Part shown: positions 15,421-22,947 of the stretch, piece by piece
Numbering within the stretch: position 1 is the first letter of the stretch
Layout: each line of letters begins with the position of its first letter
Source of the DNA: Anaerolineales bacterium
Lineage (GTDB): Bacteria > Chloroflexota > Anaerolineae > Anaerolineales > Villigracilaceae
NCBI GenBank assembly: GCA_020060235.1
Contig: JAGVAO010000110.1
Coordinates: forward strand, 1 to 32,577
Direction of reading: 5' to 3'
Length of the DNA stretch: 32,577 nt
Position numbers and translations under genes: made by a program
The notes under the pieces: generated by a model
The model's input: the letters and a program-made list of their open reading frames with translations, nothing else
Databases searched by the model: none
What the model was told of the DNA's origin: nothing

Positions 15421-15521
15421 TGTCATTTCGAAGGCGCAGCGCGCCTGAGAAATCTTGCGCACAGGTATCAAGATTTCTACCCTACGGGCACAATGTCGCC
15501 ACTACGTGGCTCGAAATCACA
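15421..15521. repeat. MITE/REP-like interspersed palindromic element (about 101 bp)
   Basis: Eleven-base terminal inverted repeats (15421-15431 and 15511-15521) match with one mismatch. Inside, a perfect 10-bp inverted repeat (15448-15457 with 15469-15478) forms a nested hairpin. The whole sits in the 127-bp gap between the esterase gene and the small membrane protein gene and encodes nothing. The TGTCATTTCGA ends and AGAAATCTTG core resemble a repeat type I recall as frequent in Chloroflexota genomes; that resemblance is from memory. Confidence 0.65.
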
Positions 15522-15522
15522 A

Positions 15523-15753
15523 TCAGTCGTCGGGGTTGGCCTTTTTGAGCAGCCAGTCGAGGCCGAAAAGGAAAAGCCAGATGAGCCCGATGGGGACGAG
15601 CGAGCCGAGCAGGCACAGCAGGCCGGTGACAGCGGCGGGGAGGCCGTAGATGAGCCAAATCAGCCCCAGGCCGACGACAAACAAAAGCGCAAACGCGCCG
15701 ACCAGCAGCCTGAAATTGGTCTGGGATGTATATTTGTGCAAATCGCGGCTCAT
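15523..15753 (-). CDS. Small two-helix membrane protein of unknown function
   Basis: The 76-residue protein has two hydrophobic segments (about 15-37 and 42-66) with a polar N-terminus (MSRDLHKYTSQTNFR) and a basic/acidic C-terminal tail (KKANPDD). I do not recognise a family. Its start overlaps the stop of the CPBP protease gene by ATGA, so it is translationally coupled to it and probably works with it or with the patatin gene before it. The C-terminus abuts the palindromic repeat at 15421-15521. Confidence 0.7.
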   Translation of the reverse strand: MSRDLHKYTSQTNFRLLVGAFALLFVVGLGLIWLIYGLPAAVTGLLCLLGSLVPIGLIWLFLFGLDWLLKKANPDD

Positions 15754-16361
15754 GGGCGGATTGTCCTCCAGTAGATGGCGGTCAAAATCGATAGGTCGGC
15801 CAACAGGTGGGCAATGGCCGGGATGAAAAGACTGCCGGTTTGCCTGACCACCTGCCGCCAGAACCAGGCTGCCGAGGCCAGAATAACAAAAGCCAGCAGC
15901 AGCCAGCCAAACGGGATAAACTGGCCAAGGATAAGGATATGATACCCGGCAAACCAGAAATCTTCACTTGCAGGGGATTTCTCAGGGCCGGAAAGCCATC
16001 CGCGCCAGAAGGTCTCCTCGAGCCAGGGATTGACCAGCGCAAAATAGGCGATGAACCAGGGCCAGGTTTCCGCCGTCAGACCGAGCGAAACCAGCGAAAC
16101 GGCCAGGTCGGCGGGCAGGGGCAGGCGATTCCAGCCGAGATACAGCAGCAGTCCAGCGAGACAGGCCGAAATCCAGGCCAGGGCCGCCCAGCCGGGGCGC
16201 ATGATGGGCCTGAGGGCGCGGAAATGTCCCCAGGCGCGGGAAAAGCCAAAAGCCAGCAATATCCCCAAATGATAACCGAGCAGGGCCAGCCAGGCATTTT
16301 TGTACCAGAGCAGGCCAAGCCCGACAGCCAGGTAGGGGAGGAGCCGCAAAAGCCGCATCAT
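15750..16361 (-). CDS. CPBP-family intramembrane metalloprotease
   Basis: This polytopic protein of 203 residues carries the CPBP (Rce1/CAAX-protease, Abi) motifs inside membrane helices: Glu115-Glu116-x-x-x-Arg120 in LEETFWRGW, His141 after the GY pair, and His185-x-x-x-Asp189 in AHLLAD. Such enzymes cleave prenylated or other membrane proteins and often take part in bacteriocin or toxin self-protection, but the substrate here is unknown. ATG 16361 overlaps the patatin stop as ATGA, and the next small membrane gene overlaps its own stop the same way. The three are probably co-translated. A longer start at 16397 would overlap the patatin gene and is less likely. Confidence 0.82.
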   Translation of the reverse strand: MMRLLRLLPYLAVGLGLLWYKNAWLALLGYHLGILLAFGFSRAWGHFRALRPIMRPGWAALAWISACLAGLLLYLGWNRLPLPADLAVSLVSLGLTAETWPWFIAYFALVNPWLEETFWRGWLSGPEKSPASEDFWFAGYHILILGQFIPFGWLLLAFVILASAAWFWRQVVRQTGSLFIPAIAHLLADLSILTAIYWRTIRP

Positions 16362-17230
16362 CGGCGCTGGCGGAAGCGCCGCAAGCGGGCCTGCCACGAG
16401 AAGACCCGTTTGAGTTCCGGCATGACCGCTAGGGCGGCCAATTCGCCCTGCCTGGCAACCCGGGCAACATCGACGTTGTCGAGCAGGCCGATTTCGCCGA
16501 CATCGGGGGAGATGAGCACGTCGGGCCTGTCCATTTGCAGGCGCATTTCGGTCATCTGGCGCTGGCCGATGTCTATCGATTCGGCAAAAATCTGGAACGC
16601 CTGGGTAATGTTCAGGCGGGCGATTTGCTCGATGAGCGTTTTCGGGCCAGACAGCGGCAGGCTGATGGGCGTGGATGGCTGGTCGAGGGGCGGATAGAGA
16701 TTGACCGCCACGACAGGCAGGGAGGGCGACAGGGCGCGCGCCGCGCTAACCGGGACCGGGTTCAGCGTCCCGCCATCGACCAGGCGGTAGGGGGGATAAT
16801 CCCTGGGCGGGAAGATGCCAGGCACGGCCATCGAGCCGAGAACCGCATCGACCACCCCGCCTTTTTTCAGGATGATTTCGCGGCGGCTTTCGAGGTCAAC
16901 GGCTATGGCGGCAAAGGGCAGGTTCAGGTCTTCGATATCACGATTGCCGAGGTGGGTGCGCAGGAAGTCGGCCACGCCGCGCACACCCAGCAGGCCGGGG
17001 CCTTCAACCAGTGGCCAACCGTAGAGCAAGCGCGACAGGTCGACCGAGGCGAAAATGGATTCCATTTCATCGGTCGGGTAACCAAACGCGTAAAACGCGC
17101 CGACGATTGCGCCAATCGATGTGCCAGCCAGGGCGCGCACGCGAAATCCATGCCGCTCGAGGGCGCGCAGGACGCCCAGGTGGGCCACGCCGCGCGAACC
17201 GCCGCCGCTAAGTGCAAGGGTTATGTCCAT
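16358..17230 (-). CDS. Patatin-like phospholipase (RssA/YjjU type)
   Basis: This is a serine-aspartate dyad lipid acyl hydrolase of 290 residues. The oxyanion glycine loop is G9-G-G-S-R-G14, the nucleophile elbow is G-T-S38-I-G, and the second dyad residue is Asp152 in V-D-G-G. The C-terminal 100 residues are helical and basic at the end. Such bacterial patatins act on membrane phospholipids. It is the first gene of a coupled trio with a CPBP protease and a small membrane protein (ATGA overlap at 16358-16361). It starts 68 bases from the divergent esterase gene. Confidence 0.92.
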   Translation of the reverse strand: MDITLALSGGGSRGVAHLGVLRALERHGFRVRALAGTSIGAIVGAFYAFGYPTDEMESIFASVDLSRLLYGWPLVEGPGLLGVRGVADFLRTHLGNRDIEDLNLPFAAIAVDLESRREIILKKGGVVDAVLGSMAVPGIFPPRDYPPYRLVDGGTLNPVPVSAARALSPSLPVVAVNLYPPLDQPSTPISLPLSGPKTLIEQIARLNITQAFQIFAESIDIGQRQMTEMRLQMDRPDVLISPDVGEIGLLDNVDVARVARQGELAALAVMPELKRVFSWQARLRRFRQRR

Positions 17231-17240
17231 CGAGCGGGAT

Positions 17241-17246
17241 TATAAT
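17241..17246 (+). promoter_or_regulatory. Possible -10 box for the acetyl-xylan-esterase-like gene
   Basis: A perfect TATAAT lies 52 bases before the ATG at 17299 in the 68-bp divergent gap. I see no matching -35 box at 16-18 bp. The hexamer sits inside ATTATAAT, which is symmetric, so it could also serve the patatin gene. Weak evidence. Confidence 0.3.
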
Positions 17247-17298
17247 CTGTCCAGCGAGCCGTTGTTATCAATTTCACACCTGTTCTAAGGAAAATATT

Positions 17299-18267
17299 AT
17301 GCCTTTCTTCGACTTGCCCCTTGACGAACTGCAAACCTACAAACCCGCCCGCACCGAACCCGCCGACTTTGACGCCTTCTGGCAGGCGACCCTCTCCGAA
17401 ACCGGCCAGCATCCGCTGGCGGCACACTTCGAAGCGGTCGAGACCGGGCTGGCGTTGGTGGAATCTTTCGATGTCACTTTCAACGGCTTTGGCGGGCAGC
17501 CGATTAAGGGCTGGCTGAACCTGCCGCGCCAGCGTAGCGGAAAACTGCCCTGCGTGGTCGAGTACATCGGTTACGGCGGCGGACGCGGTCTGCCGCATGA
17601 CTGGCTTTTCTGGGCGTCCGCCGGTTACGCGCACTTTATCATGGATACGCGCGGACAGGGCAGCAGTTGGTCGCGCGGCGATACGCCAGACCTTGAGCCG
17701 CAGGGCAGCAGCCCGCAATATCCCGGCTTTATGACGCGCGGCATCCTCGACCCGAAAACCTATTATTACCGCCGCGTGTTCAGCGACGCTGCTCGGGCGG
17801 TCGAGGCGGCCCGCGCCCACGAAGTGGTGGACGGCAGCCGGGTGGCGGTGACCGGCGGCAGCCAGGGCGGCGGTATCACGCTGGCGGCGGCAGGATTGGC
17901 CGAGGTACAGGCCTCGATGCCGGATGTCCCCTTCCTGTGTCATTACCGCCGGGCGACGCAGATAGTGGCGACCCACCCGTATGCGGAACTCTCGAACTTT
18001 TGCAAAATCCACCGCGACAAGGTTGAGACCGTGTTCGAGACCCTGTCCTATTTCGACGGGGTGAATTTTGCGACCCGGGCCAAGTCCCCGGCCCTGTTCT
18101 CGGTCGGCCTGATGGACGACATCTGCCCGCCTTCGACGGTTTACGCGGCTTATAACCATTATGCCGGGCCAAAGCAAATCCGCGCCTACGAGTACAACAA
18201 CCACGAAGGCGGGGCAAACTTCCAGACAGTTGAAAAGTTGAAGTTTTTGAAGGGGTTGGGCTGGTAG
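17299..18267 (+). CDS. Acetyl xylan esterase/cephalosporin-C deacetylase family (AXE1)
   Basis: It removes acetyl groups from xylan-derived or other acetylated sugars; the family (carbohydrate esterase 7, B. subtilis Cah type) usually works inside the cell. The 322-residue length and the N-terminal signature ([12 protein letters not shown], then D-F-W/F-A-F-W pattern) match. The triad is visible: Ser188 in G-G-S-Q-G-G, Asp273 in [10 protein letters not shown], and His302 in Y-N-N-H-E-G-G. The start is set by AAGGAA before ATG 17299. It is a single-gene unit ending in a strong bidirectional terminator. It fits a saprophytic lifestyle with the sugar-uptake operon at the window start. Confidence 0.92.
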   Translation: MPFFDLPLDELQTYKPARTEPADFDAFWQATLSETGQHPLAAHFEAVETGLALVESFDVTFNGFGGQPIKGWLNLPRQRSGKLPCVVEYIGYGGGRGLPHDWLFWASAGYAHFIMDTRGQGSSWSRGDTPDLEPQGSSPQYPGFMTRGILDPKTYYYRRVFSDAARAVEAARAHEVVDGSRVAVTGGSQGGGITLAAAGLAEVQASMPDVPFLCHYRRATQIVATHPYAELSNFCKIHRDKVETVFETLSYFDGVNFATRAKSPALFSVGLMDDICPPSTVYAAYNHYAGPKQIRAYEYNNHEGGANFQTVEKLKFLKGLGW

Positions 18268-18295
18268 GCGAAGAATATACTGGCTACACGACAAA

Positions 18296-18334
18296 AACAA
18301 GGTCGAAGCCATTCCTGCTTCGACCTTGTTTTTT
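18296..18334. terminator. Bidirectional intrinsic terminator
   Basis: A perfect 14-bp stem (18296-18309 with 18317-18330) has a 7-nt loop. T-runs lie on both sides: plus strand T6 ending at 18334, minus strand T from the A-run at 18293-18297. It closes the esterase gene and the long minus-strand block, whose last stop codon overlaps it. Confidence 0.9.
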
Positions 18335-19322
18335 AGAGTCCCATTCCTCGCGTGTAGAGCATCCACATCCCGGCCAGGTAGACAAGTACCAGCGCCAGGG
18401 AGTCGATTTCGATAAACAGCAGCCGCCGCTTAAGGCGCGCCAGGTTGCCCACCAGCGCCATGACGGTCATCAGCAGCCCAAGCACGCTGACCAGCAGGAA
18501 GGCCGGGTCGACTATCGCAAAGAAACGTCCGCCGGTGTAAAACAAGTCGGTCAGGCCAAAGGCAAACATATTGAACAGGTTCGAGCCAAACAGGTTGCCT
18601 ATCGCCATGTCGTCCGCACCGAGTTTGGCGGCGGCGATGGTAGTAACCAGTTCGGGCAGCGAGGTGACCAGCGCCACCAGGGTCGTGCCGATAAAGGTCG
18701 TACCCAGGCCGGTGATGTCGGCAATCCGGTTGCTCGAATCGACCATCCAGGGGGTCAGCACCAGCAGCGAGGCGGCGGCAAGCCCAAAGCCGATTAATCC
18801 GCGCCGCAAGGTGGGAAAGGCGGCGGGTAGAACCTCCTGCAATTCCACCTGGGCTTTGCCCGCCTGCTCATCCTGGATGAAGTAAACCACCGCAAGGTAA
18901 GCCAGCATGAGCAGGATGCTATCCACGCCCACCCAGCCGACCTGCCAGGTAAACTCGTCCAAAAGGAAGAACACCACCATCGTTATCAACAAAACGGCGG
19001 AACTGCCCGAAAGGGCGTGCTTGAGCGCCGCCTTGCGCAGGATGCGCTCGTTTTGGTGTACCAGGTCGAGGATGGCCAGCAATAGCATGTTGAACATGTT
19101 CGAGCCGAGCAAATTTCCCGCCGCAAGGTTGGGCACGCCCTGCCAAACCGCATTCACCGTGGTCAGCACTTCGGGCAGGGAAGTCGCCCCGGCCATCAGC
19201 ACAACGCCGATAAACATTCCACCCAGACCCGTGCGGACGGCTATCACATCGCCATATTTCGCCAGTTGGGTTGCGGCAACGACAATCAGCCCCGCGCTGA
19301 CGACAAATTCCAGCCAGACCAT
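18333..19322 (-). CDS. Sodium/calcium exchanger family membrane protein (CaCA, YrbG-like)
   Basis: This cation:cation antiporter of 329 residues has two inverted halves. Each half carries the alpha-repeat: GATSLPEVLTT with GNLLGSNMFNM in the first half, and ALVTSLPELVTT with GNLFGSNLFNMFAFG in the second. The acidic residue of each S-L-P-E and the asparagines of G-S-N form the ion site in this family. About ten membrane helices are visible. The start directly follows the stop of the PII-like gene (no gap), so the two are co-translated. Bacterial relatives exchange Ca2+ (or K+) for Na+ or H+. It is the last gene before the bidirectional terminator. Confidence 0.93.
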   Translation of the reverse strand: MVWLEFVVSAGLIVVAATQLAKYGDVIAVRTGLGGMFIGVVLMAGATSLPEVLTTVNAVWQGVPNLAAGNLLGSNMFNMLLLAILDLVHQNERILRKAALKHALSGSSAVLLITMVVFFLLDEFTWQVGWVGVDSILLMLAYLAVVYFIQDEQAGKAQVELQEVLPAAFPTLRRGLIGFGLAAASLLVLTPWMVDSSNRIADITGLGTTFIGTTLVALVTSLPELVTTIAAAKLGADDMAIGNLFGSNLFNMFAFGLTDLFYTGGRFFAIVDPAFLLVSVLGLLMTVMALVGNLARLKRRLLFIEIDSLALVLVYLAGMWMLYTRGMGL

Positions 19323-19658
19323 TTACTCCCCCCTCGAGACCATGCCTTTCACCACCGTCAACGGCCAGGCGGTGAAAATGCCGGTGTGCGGCTCATCCAA
19401 ATCACCGGTGATTTCCTCGGTTACGCGCAGGCAAGCCTGAACGCTTTCCTCGTCTGGCACAACGGCCAGCAGGGTCAGGTGCCCTTCCTCGGCGCGCGGA
19501 CTCTGGAAGTAATATCGCGCCGGAACGCGGCTCTGGCGCAGCCGCCCCAGGCCGGTGCTTTCGAGCATGGTCACGCCGCGAATACCGACCGTTTCCCATG
19601 CGCCAATGACCGCGTCCAGTTGGGCCGGGTCGTCAAGGACGAGCAAAATCATGTGCAT
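19323..19658 (-). CDS. Small PII-like (ferredoxin-fold) protein
   Basis: The 111-residue soluble protein begins MILLVLDDPAQLDAVIGAWE and continues G-V-T-M-L-E-S-T-G-L-G. This beta-alpha-beta pattern resembles nitrogen-regulatory PII-like proteins, with a second beta-alpha-beta unit (HLTLLAVVPDEESVQACL). The classical T-loop tyrosine region is not obvious, so it is not GlnB/GlnK. GGAG precedes ATG 19658. It ends directly at the start codon of the exchanger gene. PII-like proteins often bind and control a neighbouring transporter, which makes a regulatory partnership plausible. Family assignment is moderate; the function is inference. Confidence 0.6.
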   Translation of the reverse strand: MHMILLVLDDPAQLDAVIGAWETVGIRGVTMLESTGLGRLRQSRVPARYYFQSPRAEEGHLTLLAVVPDEESVQACLRVTEEITGDLDEPHTGIFTAWPLTVVKGMVSRGE

Positions 19659-19679
19659 TGTAGTCTCCGTTGCTGCCTG

Positions 19680-20246
19680 TTATTTCTTTTTTCGCTGCGC
19701 CGTTATCAGGAAGCGGCCCTCGTCCTTGGGGAATATCCCCTCCTGCGAGGAGCGCACTTCTTCGACCGATAGGAAGGCGCGCGGGTGGATACGGTTGATG
19801 ATGGCCGTGACATCGGCCAGGTCGCGGCGGTGGACAATTGTGTAAATCAACTTCACCTGGCCGTTGGCGCCCTTGCCATCGACCACCGTTGCGCCAAATC
19901 CGGCCTCGTGCAGGGCGTGAGCAACCTGCTCGCCGCCATCCGACAGAATCATGCGCACCACCACCTTGCCGAGCGCCAGCCGGTCTTCGATTTTCATGCC
20001 GACATAATTGCCGACCGCAAACCCGGCAGCATAGGCAAAATAGGCGGGAATGCCGGTGGCCGTCCGGGTAATCTGGCTGATGATGGCGACCCAGATGAAG
20101 ACCTCGATGAACCCGAGCAGCGGGGCAAGATGACGCTTGCCCCGCGAGGTGAAAATAATTCTCAGGGTGCCCAGCCCCACGTCGATGACGCGGGCGATAA
20201 AAATTATCAGCGGCAACCCAAGCCATTCGTACCAGTTGAAATCCAT
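19680..20246 (-). CDS. UPF0316 membrane protein (DUF5698 plus DUF2179)
   Basis: In 188 residues the N-terminal 100 form a three-helix membrane part with the UPF0316 pattern ARVIDVGLGTLRIIFTSRG and A-Y-A-A-G-F-A-V-G-N-Y-V-G. A soluble DUF2179-like domain follows (residues about 105-180), with the Y-T-I-V-H-R-R-D-L-A segment that recurs in YitT-type proteins. Function is not established. It starts 3 bases after the asparagine synthetase stop and precedes the PII-like gene by 21 bases, so it belongs to the same transcript. Confidence 0.82.
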   Translation of the reverse strand: MDFNWYEWLGLPLIIFIARVIDVGLGTLRIIFTSRGKRHLAPLLGFIEVFIWVAIISQITRTATGIPAYFAYAAGFAVGNYVGMKIEDRLALGKVVVRMILSDGGEQVAHALHEAGFGATVVDGKGANGQVKLIYTIVHRRDLADVTAIINRIHPRAFLSVEEVRSSQEGIFPKDEGRFLITAQRKKK

Positions 20247-20249
20247 AGG

Positions 20250-21737
20250 CTATAAACTCCTGCTGTGCCCCATGCCGGGCATAATCTGTTCGTCGGTAAA
20301 ATGTTCGCGCAGTATTTTGTAGTAAAACAGGGATTCCTTGCTGGCTAAATTGTAATCCCATTCGCTGGCAAGCCGGGCACTTTCGCGGCTGAATTCGCTG
20401 TCACTAATTTTCTCATTGGCATGTTCGAGGATAACATCGCGCGAACCGGCCCCATGCGAGAATTTCTGCTTGGGGCGCCAGGCTATTTCGTCAGGAATCA
20501 GGCCAACACAGGCGCGGCGCAGGAGGCGTTTGGGCGTGCGCCCGTTGTGCAGTTTCCATTCCGTCGGCATGCTGAAAGCCAGGGAGATGGACTGGGTATC
20601 CAAAAACGGGACGCGCGCTTCCAGCCCCCAGGCCATCGAAAGTCGGTCGGCGCGCTGCAAGTTGGTGTTGTGCAAGGCGGAAGTGATGTTGCGCAATTCA
20701 ACGTCCAGTTCGGGCGCGTCGGTATAGCGGTCGAGGTAATCATAGCCCGCATAGAGTTCGTCCGCGCCCTCGCCAGTCAGGAAAACCTTGACATAATCGG
20801 CGGTCATCTTGGCGAGAAAATAATTGGGAATGGCGCTGCGCACCAGGGCCGGGTCGAAGGTTTCAAGGTGGTAGATGACATCCGGCAGAGCTTCGAGCAT
20901 TTCCTGGTCGTTATAGACCAGTGTATGATGATTGGTGTCGAGCGCCCTGGCCGCCAGTTCGGAAGCGGCAATATCCTCGCTGCCTTCCATGCCTACGGCA
21001 AAGGTATGCAAATCGTGCAACTCTTCACGCGCCAGGGCTGCGACAATGGTGCTGTCCAGGCCGCCGCTCAGGCTGACTCCCAGGGGTACATCGGCCATCA
21101 GGCGTTTGTGTACTGACTCGCGCAGGATGCTGACAATCATCGGGTAGGCTTCTTCTTCTGTCTGGGCAACCGGGATGATGCCCTGGCCGAGGAAGTAATA
21201 CTGGTGCAGGCCCAATTCCGAGTGATAATAATGCCCGGCAGGGAATTCACGAATATTGTTGCTGAATTCTGCCAGGGCTTTGATTTCAGACGCAAAATAA
21301 ATTTTGCCGTCTTCTTCGGCCCAATACAGCGGCTTGATGCCCAGGGGGTCGCGGGCCAGCAGGAATTTCCCCGGTGTATGCAGGGCAAAGGCAAACATGC
21401 CGTCCAGCATCGAAACTGCTTTTTCGCCAAAACGCGAAAACAGGCGCAGGATGGTTTCGGTATCACTCTGGGTGTCAAAAGTCAGGTCGCCCAGGAATTG
21501 CTGGCGCAGTTCCTGGTGATTATAAATTTCTCCATTGAAGGCAATCCAATAATCTTCGGCTTTCATGGGCTGATGCCCGCCATTCACATCCACAATCGCA
21601 AGACGGGTATGGCCCAAGGTGCCCAACGACAGGGGCTTGACCCCATCGCCGTCCGGCCCGCGATGACTAAGTTTTTGAACCATACTTTGAACTTCACTGG
21701 GGGAATACGCGTTAAAAACGCCACAGATACCACACAT
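20250..21737 (-). CDS. asnB: Glutamine-dependent asparagine synthetase family protein
   Basis: It makes an amide from a carboxylate through an acyl-AMP, using ammonia released from glutamine. The 495-residue protein has the class II glutaminase with nucleophile Cys2 (MCGICGVF), R-G-P-D-G, and N-G-E-I-Y-N at 68-73. The synthetase half has the PP-loop S-G-G-L-D-S at 224-229 and GEGADELYAGY. It is about 60 residues shorter than E. coli AsnB. A clear ribosome site (TAGGAGA) precedes it. It is the next gene after the opine-type dehydrogenase in a LacI-led operon, so it may amidate a pathway intermediate rather than, or as well as, aspartate. True asparagine synthesis remains the default reading. 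Confidence 0.88.
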   Translation of the reverse strand: MCGICGVFNAYSPSEVQSMVQKLSHRGPDGDGVKPLSLGTLGHTRLAIVDVNGGHQPMKAEDYWIAFNGEIYNHQELRQQFLGDLTFDTQSDTETILRLFSRFGEKAVSMLDGMFAFALHTPGKFLLARDPLGIKPLYWAEEDGKIYFASEIKALAEFSNNIREFPAGHYYHSELGLHQYYFLGQGIIPVAQTEEEAYPMIVSILRESVHKRLMADVPLGVSLSGGLDSTIVAALAREELHDLHTFAVGMEGSEDIAASELAARALDTNHHTLVYNDQEMLEALPDVIYHLETFDPALVRSAIPNYFLAKMTADYVKVFLTGEGADELYAGYDYLDRYTDAPELDVELRNITSALHNTNLQRADRLSMAWGLEARVPFLDTQSISLAFSMPTEWKLHNGRTPKRLLRRACVGLIPDEIAWRPKQKFSHGAGSRDVILEHANEKISDSEFSRESARLASEWDYNLASKESLFYYKILREHFTDEQIMPGMGHSRSL

Positions 21738-21795
21738 AATTTTCTCCTAATTTTGATTTTTTGTGAAACTTGAACATTTCTTTCCAGGCCTGGAA

Positions 21796-22902
21796 CTACG
21801 ACCTGAATCCTTCGTTGACATAAGCGGTCAACTCAGTAACCGATAAATCCGACAGGCCCAGCCGCTCGACCGTGCGTCCGCGCCGCCAGTAGTCGGTCTG
21901 GTGCAGGATGCTGCCAAGGCGGATGATACTCTCCATGCCGCGCACCGAAACGCCATAGCGTTGGGCCAGCGAAGCGAGCGGGACAAGACTCATCGGCACA
22001 TCTTCAAAAATGTAACGATGATTGAGGGTCGAAGGAGCCTTGATGCCGTAATAGCCCGGCTGGTTATGGATGGCTTCATTCAGGTCACTGCCGGTCGTGT
22101 CGTAGGCCAGCTGGAGCCACTCCATCGCCGTCCGCGCCCGCACGCCGAGGGCTGAAGCCACCGTCACCCGCTCGCGGTCGAGGACTTCAAGGATGCGCGC
22201 TGTCGAGGGCGTCACCCCGTCGATATAGAACTGGAAATCGCCATGCGTGCGCTCAATCCAACCGGCGTTGAGCAGGGTCAGGGCCGGGTGGAAAATGGCG
22301 CCCATGTTGTTCAGGCCGGTATTGAGCACATTAACACCGTCGATAAACTGCGGATAGGCCGGGTTGATTGCGTCCAAAACCGCCTGGGTGCGGGTCGCGG
22401 GCAGGGCCGCCAGCGGAACCGCCTCCTTGATGCGGAAAATCCGCGCCTGGGCCGGGCCGTCGGAGCGCGAAGCGTAGATGAACGTCTCGGCTTCCGAAAC
22501 GGTCACATCTGCCGTACAGCCCGAATCGCTCAAGACCTTGGCAAACTCCAACGCGCCACAGGTACGGCCAGGGTGCAGGACGATAATCTGGCCATCCTTC
22601 AGGTGCGGCGCGCACGAACGGGCAATATCGGCGTGCGCCGAAGAGGGCGTCACCACCATAATCACCTGGGCTTTCGACAGGGCCTCGCCCATATCCGATG
22701 TCGCGGCTTCCAACTTTCCAAACCCGCGCGGGCCGTGCTCGCCCGACTCCAGGTCCAATCCGCCGCGCTTTTTGATAACCTGAATGCGCTCAAACGTGCG
22801 GTTATAGAGCGTGACCTTGAAACCCATCAGGGCCAGGTGCGCAGCCATGGATTTTCCACCATGACCTGCGCCAATGACAGTGTAATATTCAGGGGGGGTC
22901 AT
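21796..22902 (-). CDS. NAD/NADP octopine/nopaline dehydrogenase family protein
   Basis: The family reductively joins an amino acid and a 2-keto acid, or oxidises such opines. The 368-residue protein starts at 22902 with AAGGAG six bases upstream. It opens with a Rossmann dinucleotide site (V-I-G11-A-G-H-G-G16). The C-terminal helical domain carries the family marker N-N-M-G-A-I-F-H-P-A with its conserved histidine, followed by helices typical of octopine dehydrogenase. It sits between the B12 mutase (45 bases) and asparagine synthetase (58 bases). The substrate cannot be deduced. Other members of this fold act on rhizopine-like or metallophore compounds. Confidence 0.85.
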   Translation of the reverse strand: MTPPEYYTVIGAGHGGKSMAAHLALMGFKVTLYNRTFERIQVIKKRGGLDLESGEHGPRGFGKLEAATSDMGEALSKAQVIMVVTPSSAHADIARSCAPHLKDGQIIVLHPGRTCGALEFAKVLSDSGCTADVTVSEAETFIYASRSDGPAQARIFRIKEAVPLAALPATRTQAVLDAINPAYPQFIDGVNVLNTGLNNMGAIFHPALTLLNAGWIERTHGDFQFYIDGVTPSTARILEVLDRERVTVASALGVRARTAMEWLQLAYDTTGSDLNEAIHNQPGYYGIKAPSTLNHRYIFEDVPMSLVPLASLAQRYGVSVRGMESIIRLGSILHQTDYWRRGRTVERLGLSDLSVTELTAYVNEGFRS

Positions 22903-22947
22903 TTCATTCTCCTTGGGATGCCGCAAAATGGCATTTTGTAATCTTGA

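Noticed and set aside
21782-21795. 14-bp perfect palindrome after the opine-type dehydrogenase stop, considered as an operator or terminator
   Set aside because: It is GC-centred without a T-run, lies downstream of a gene inside an operon, and does not resemble the LacI site at 27891-27912.
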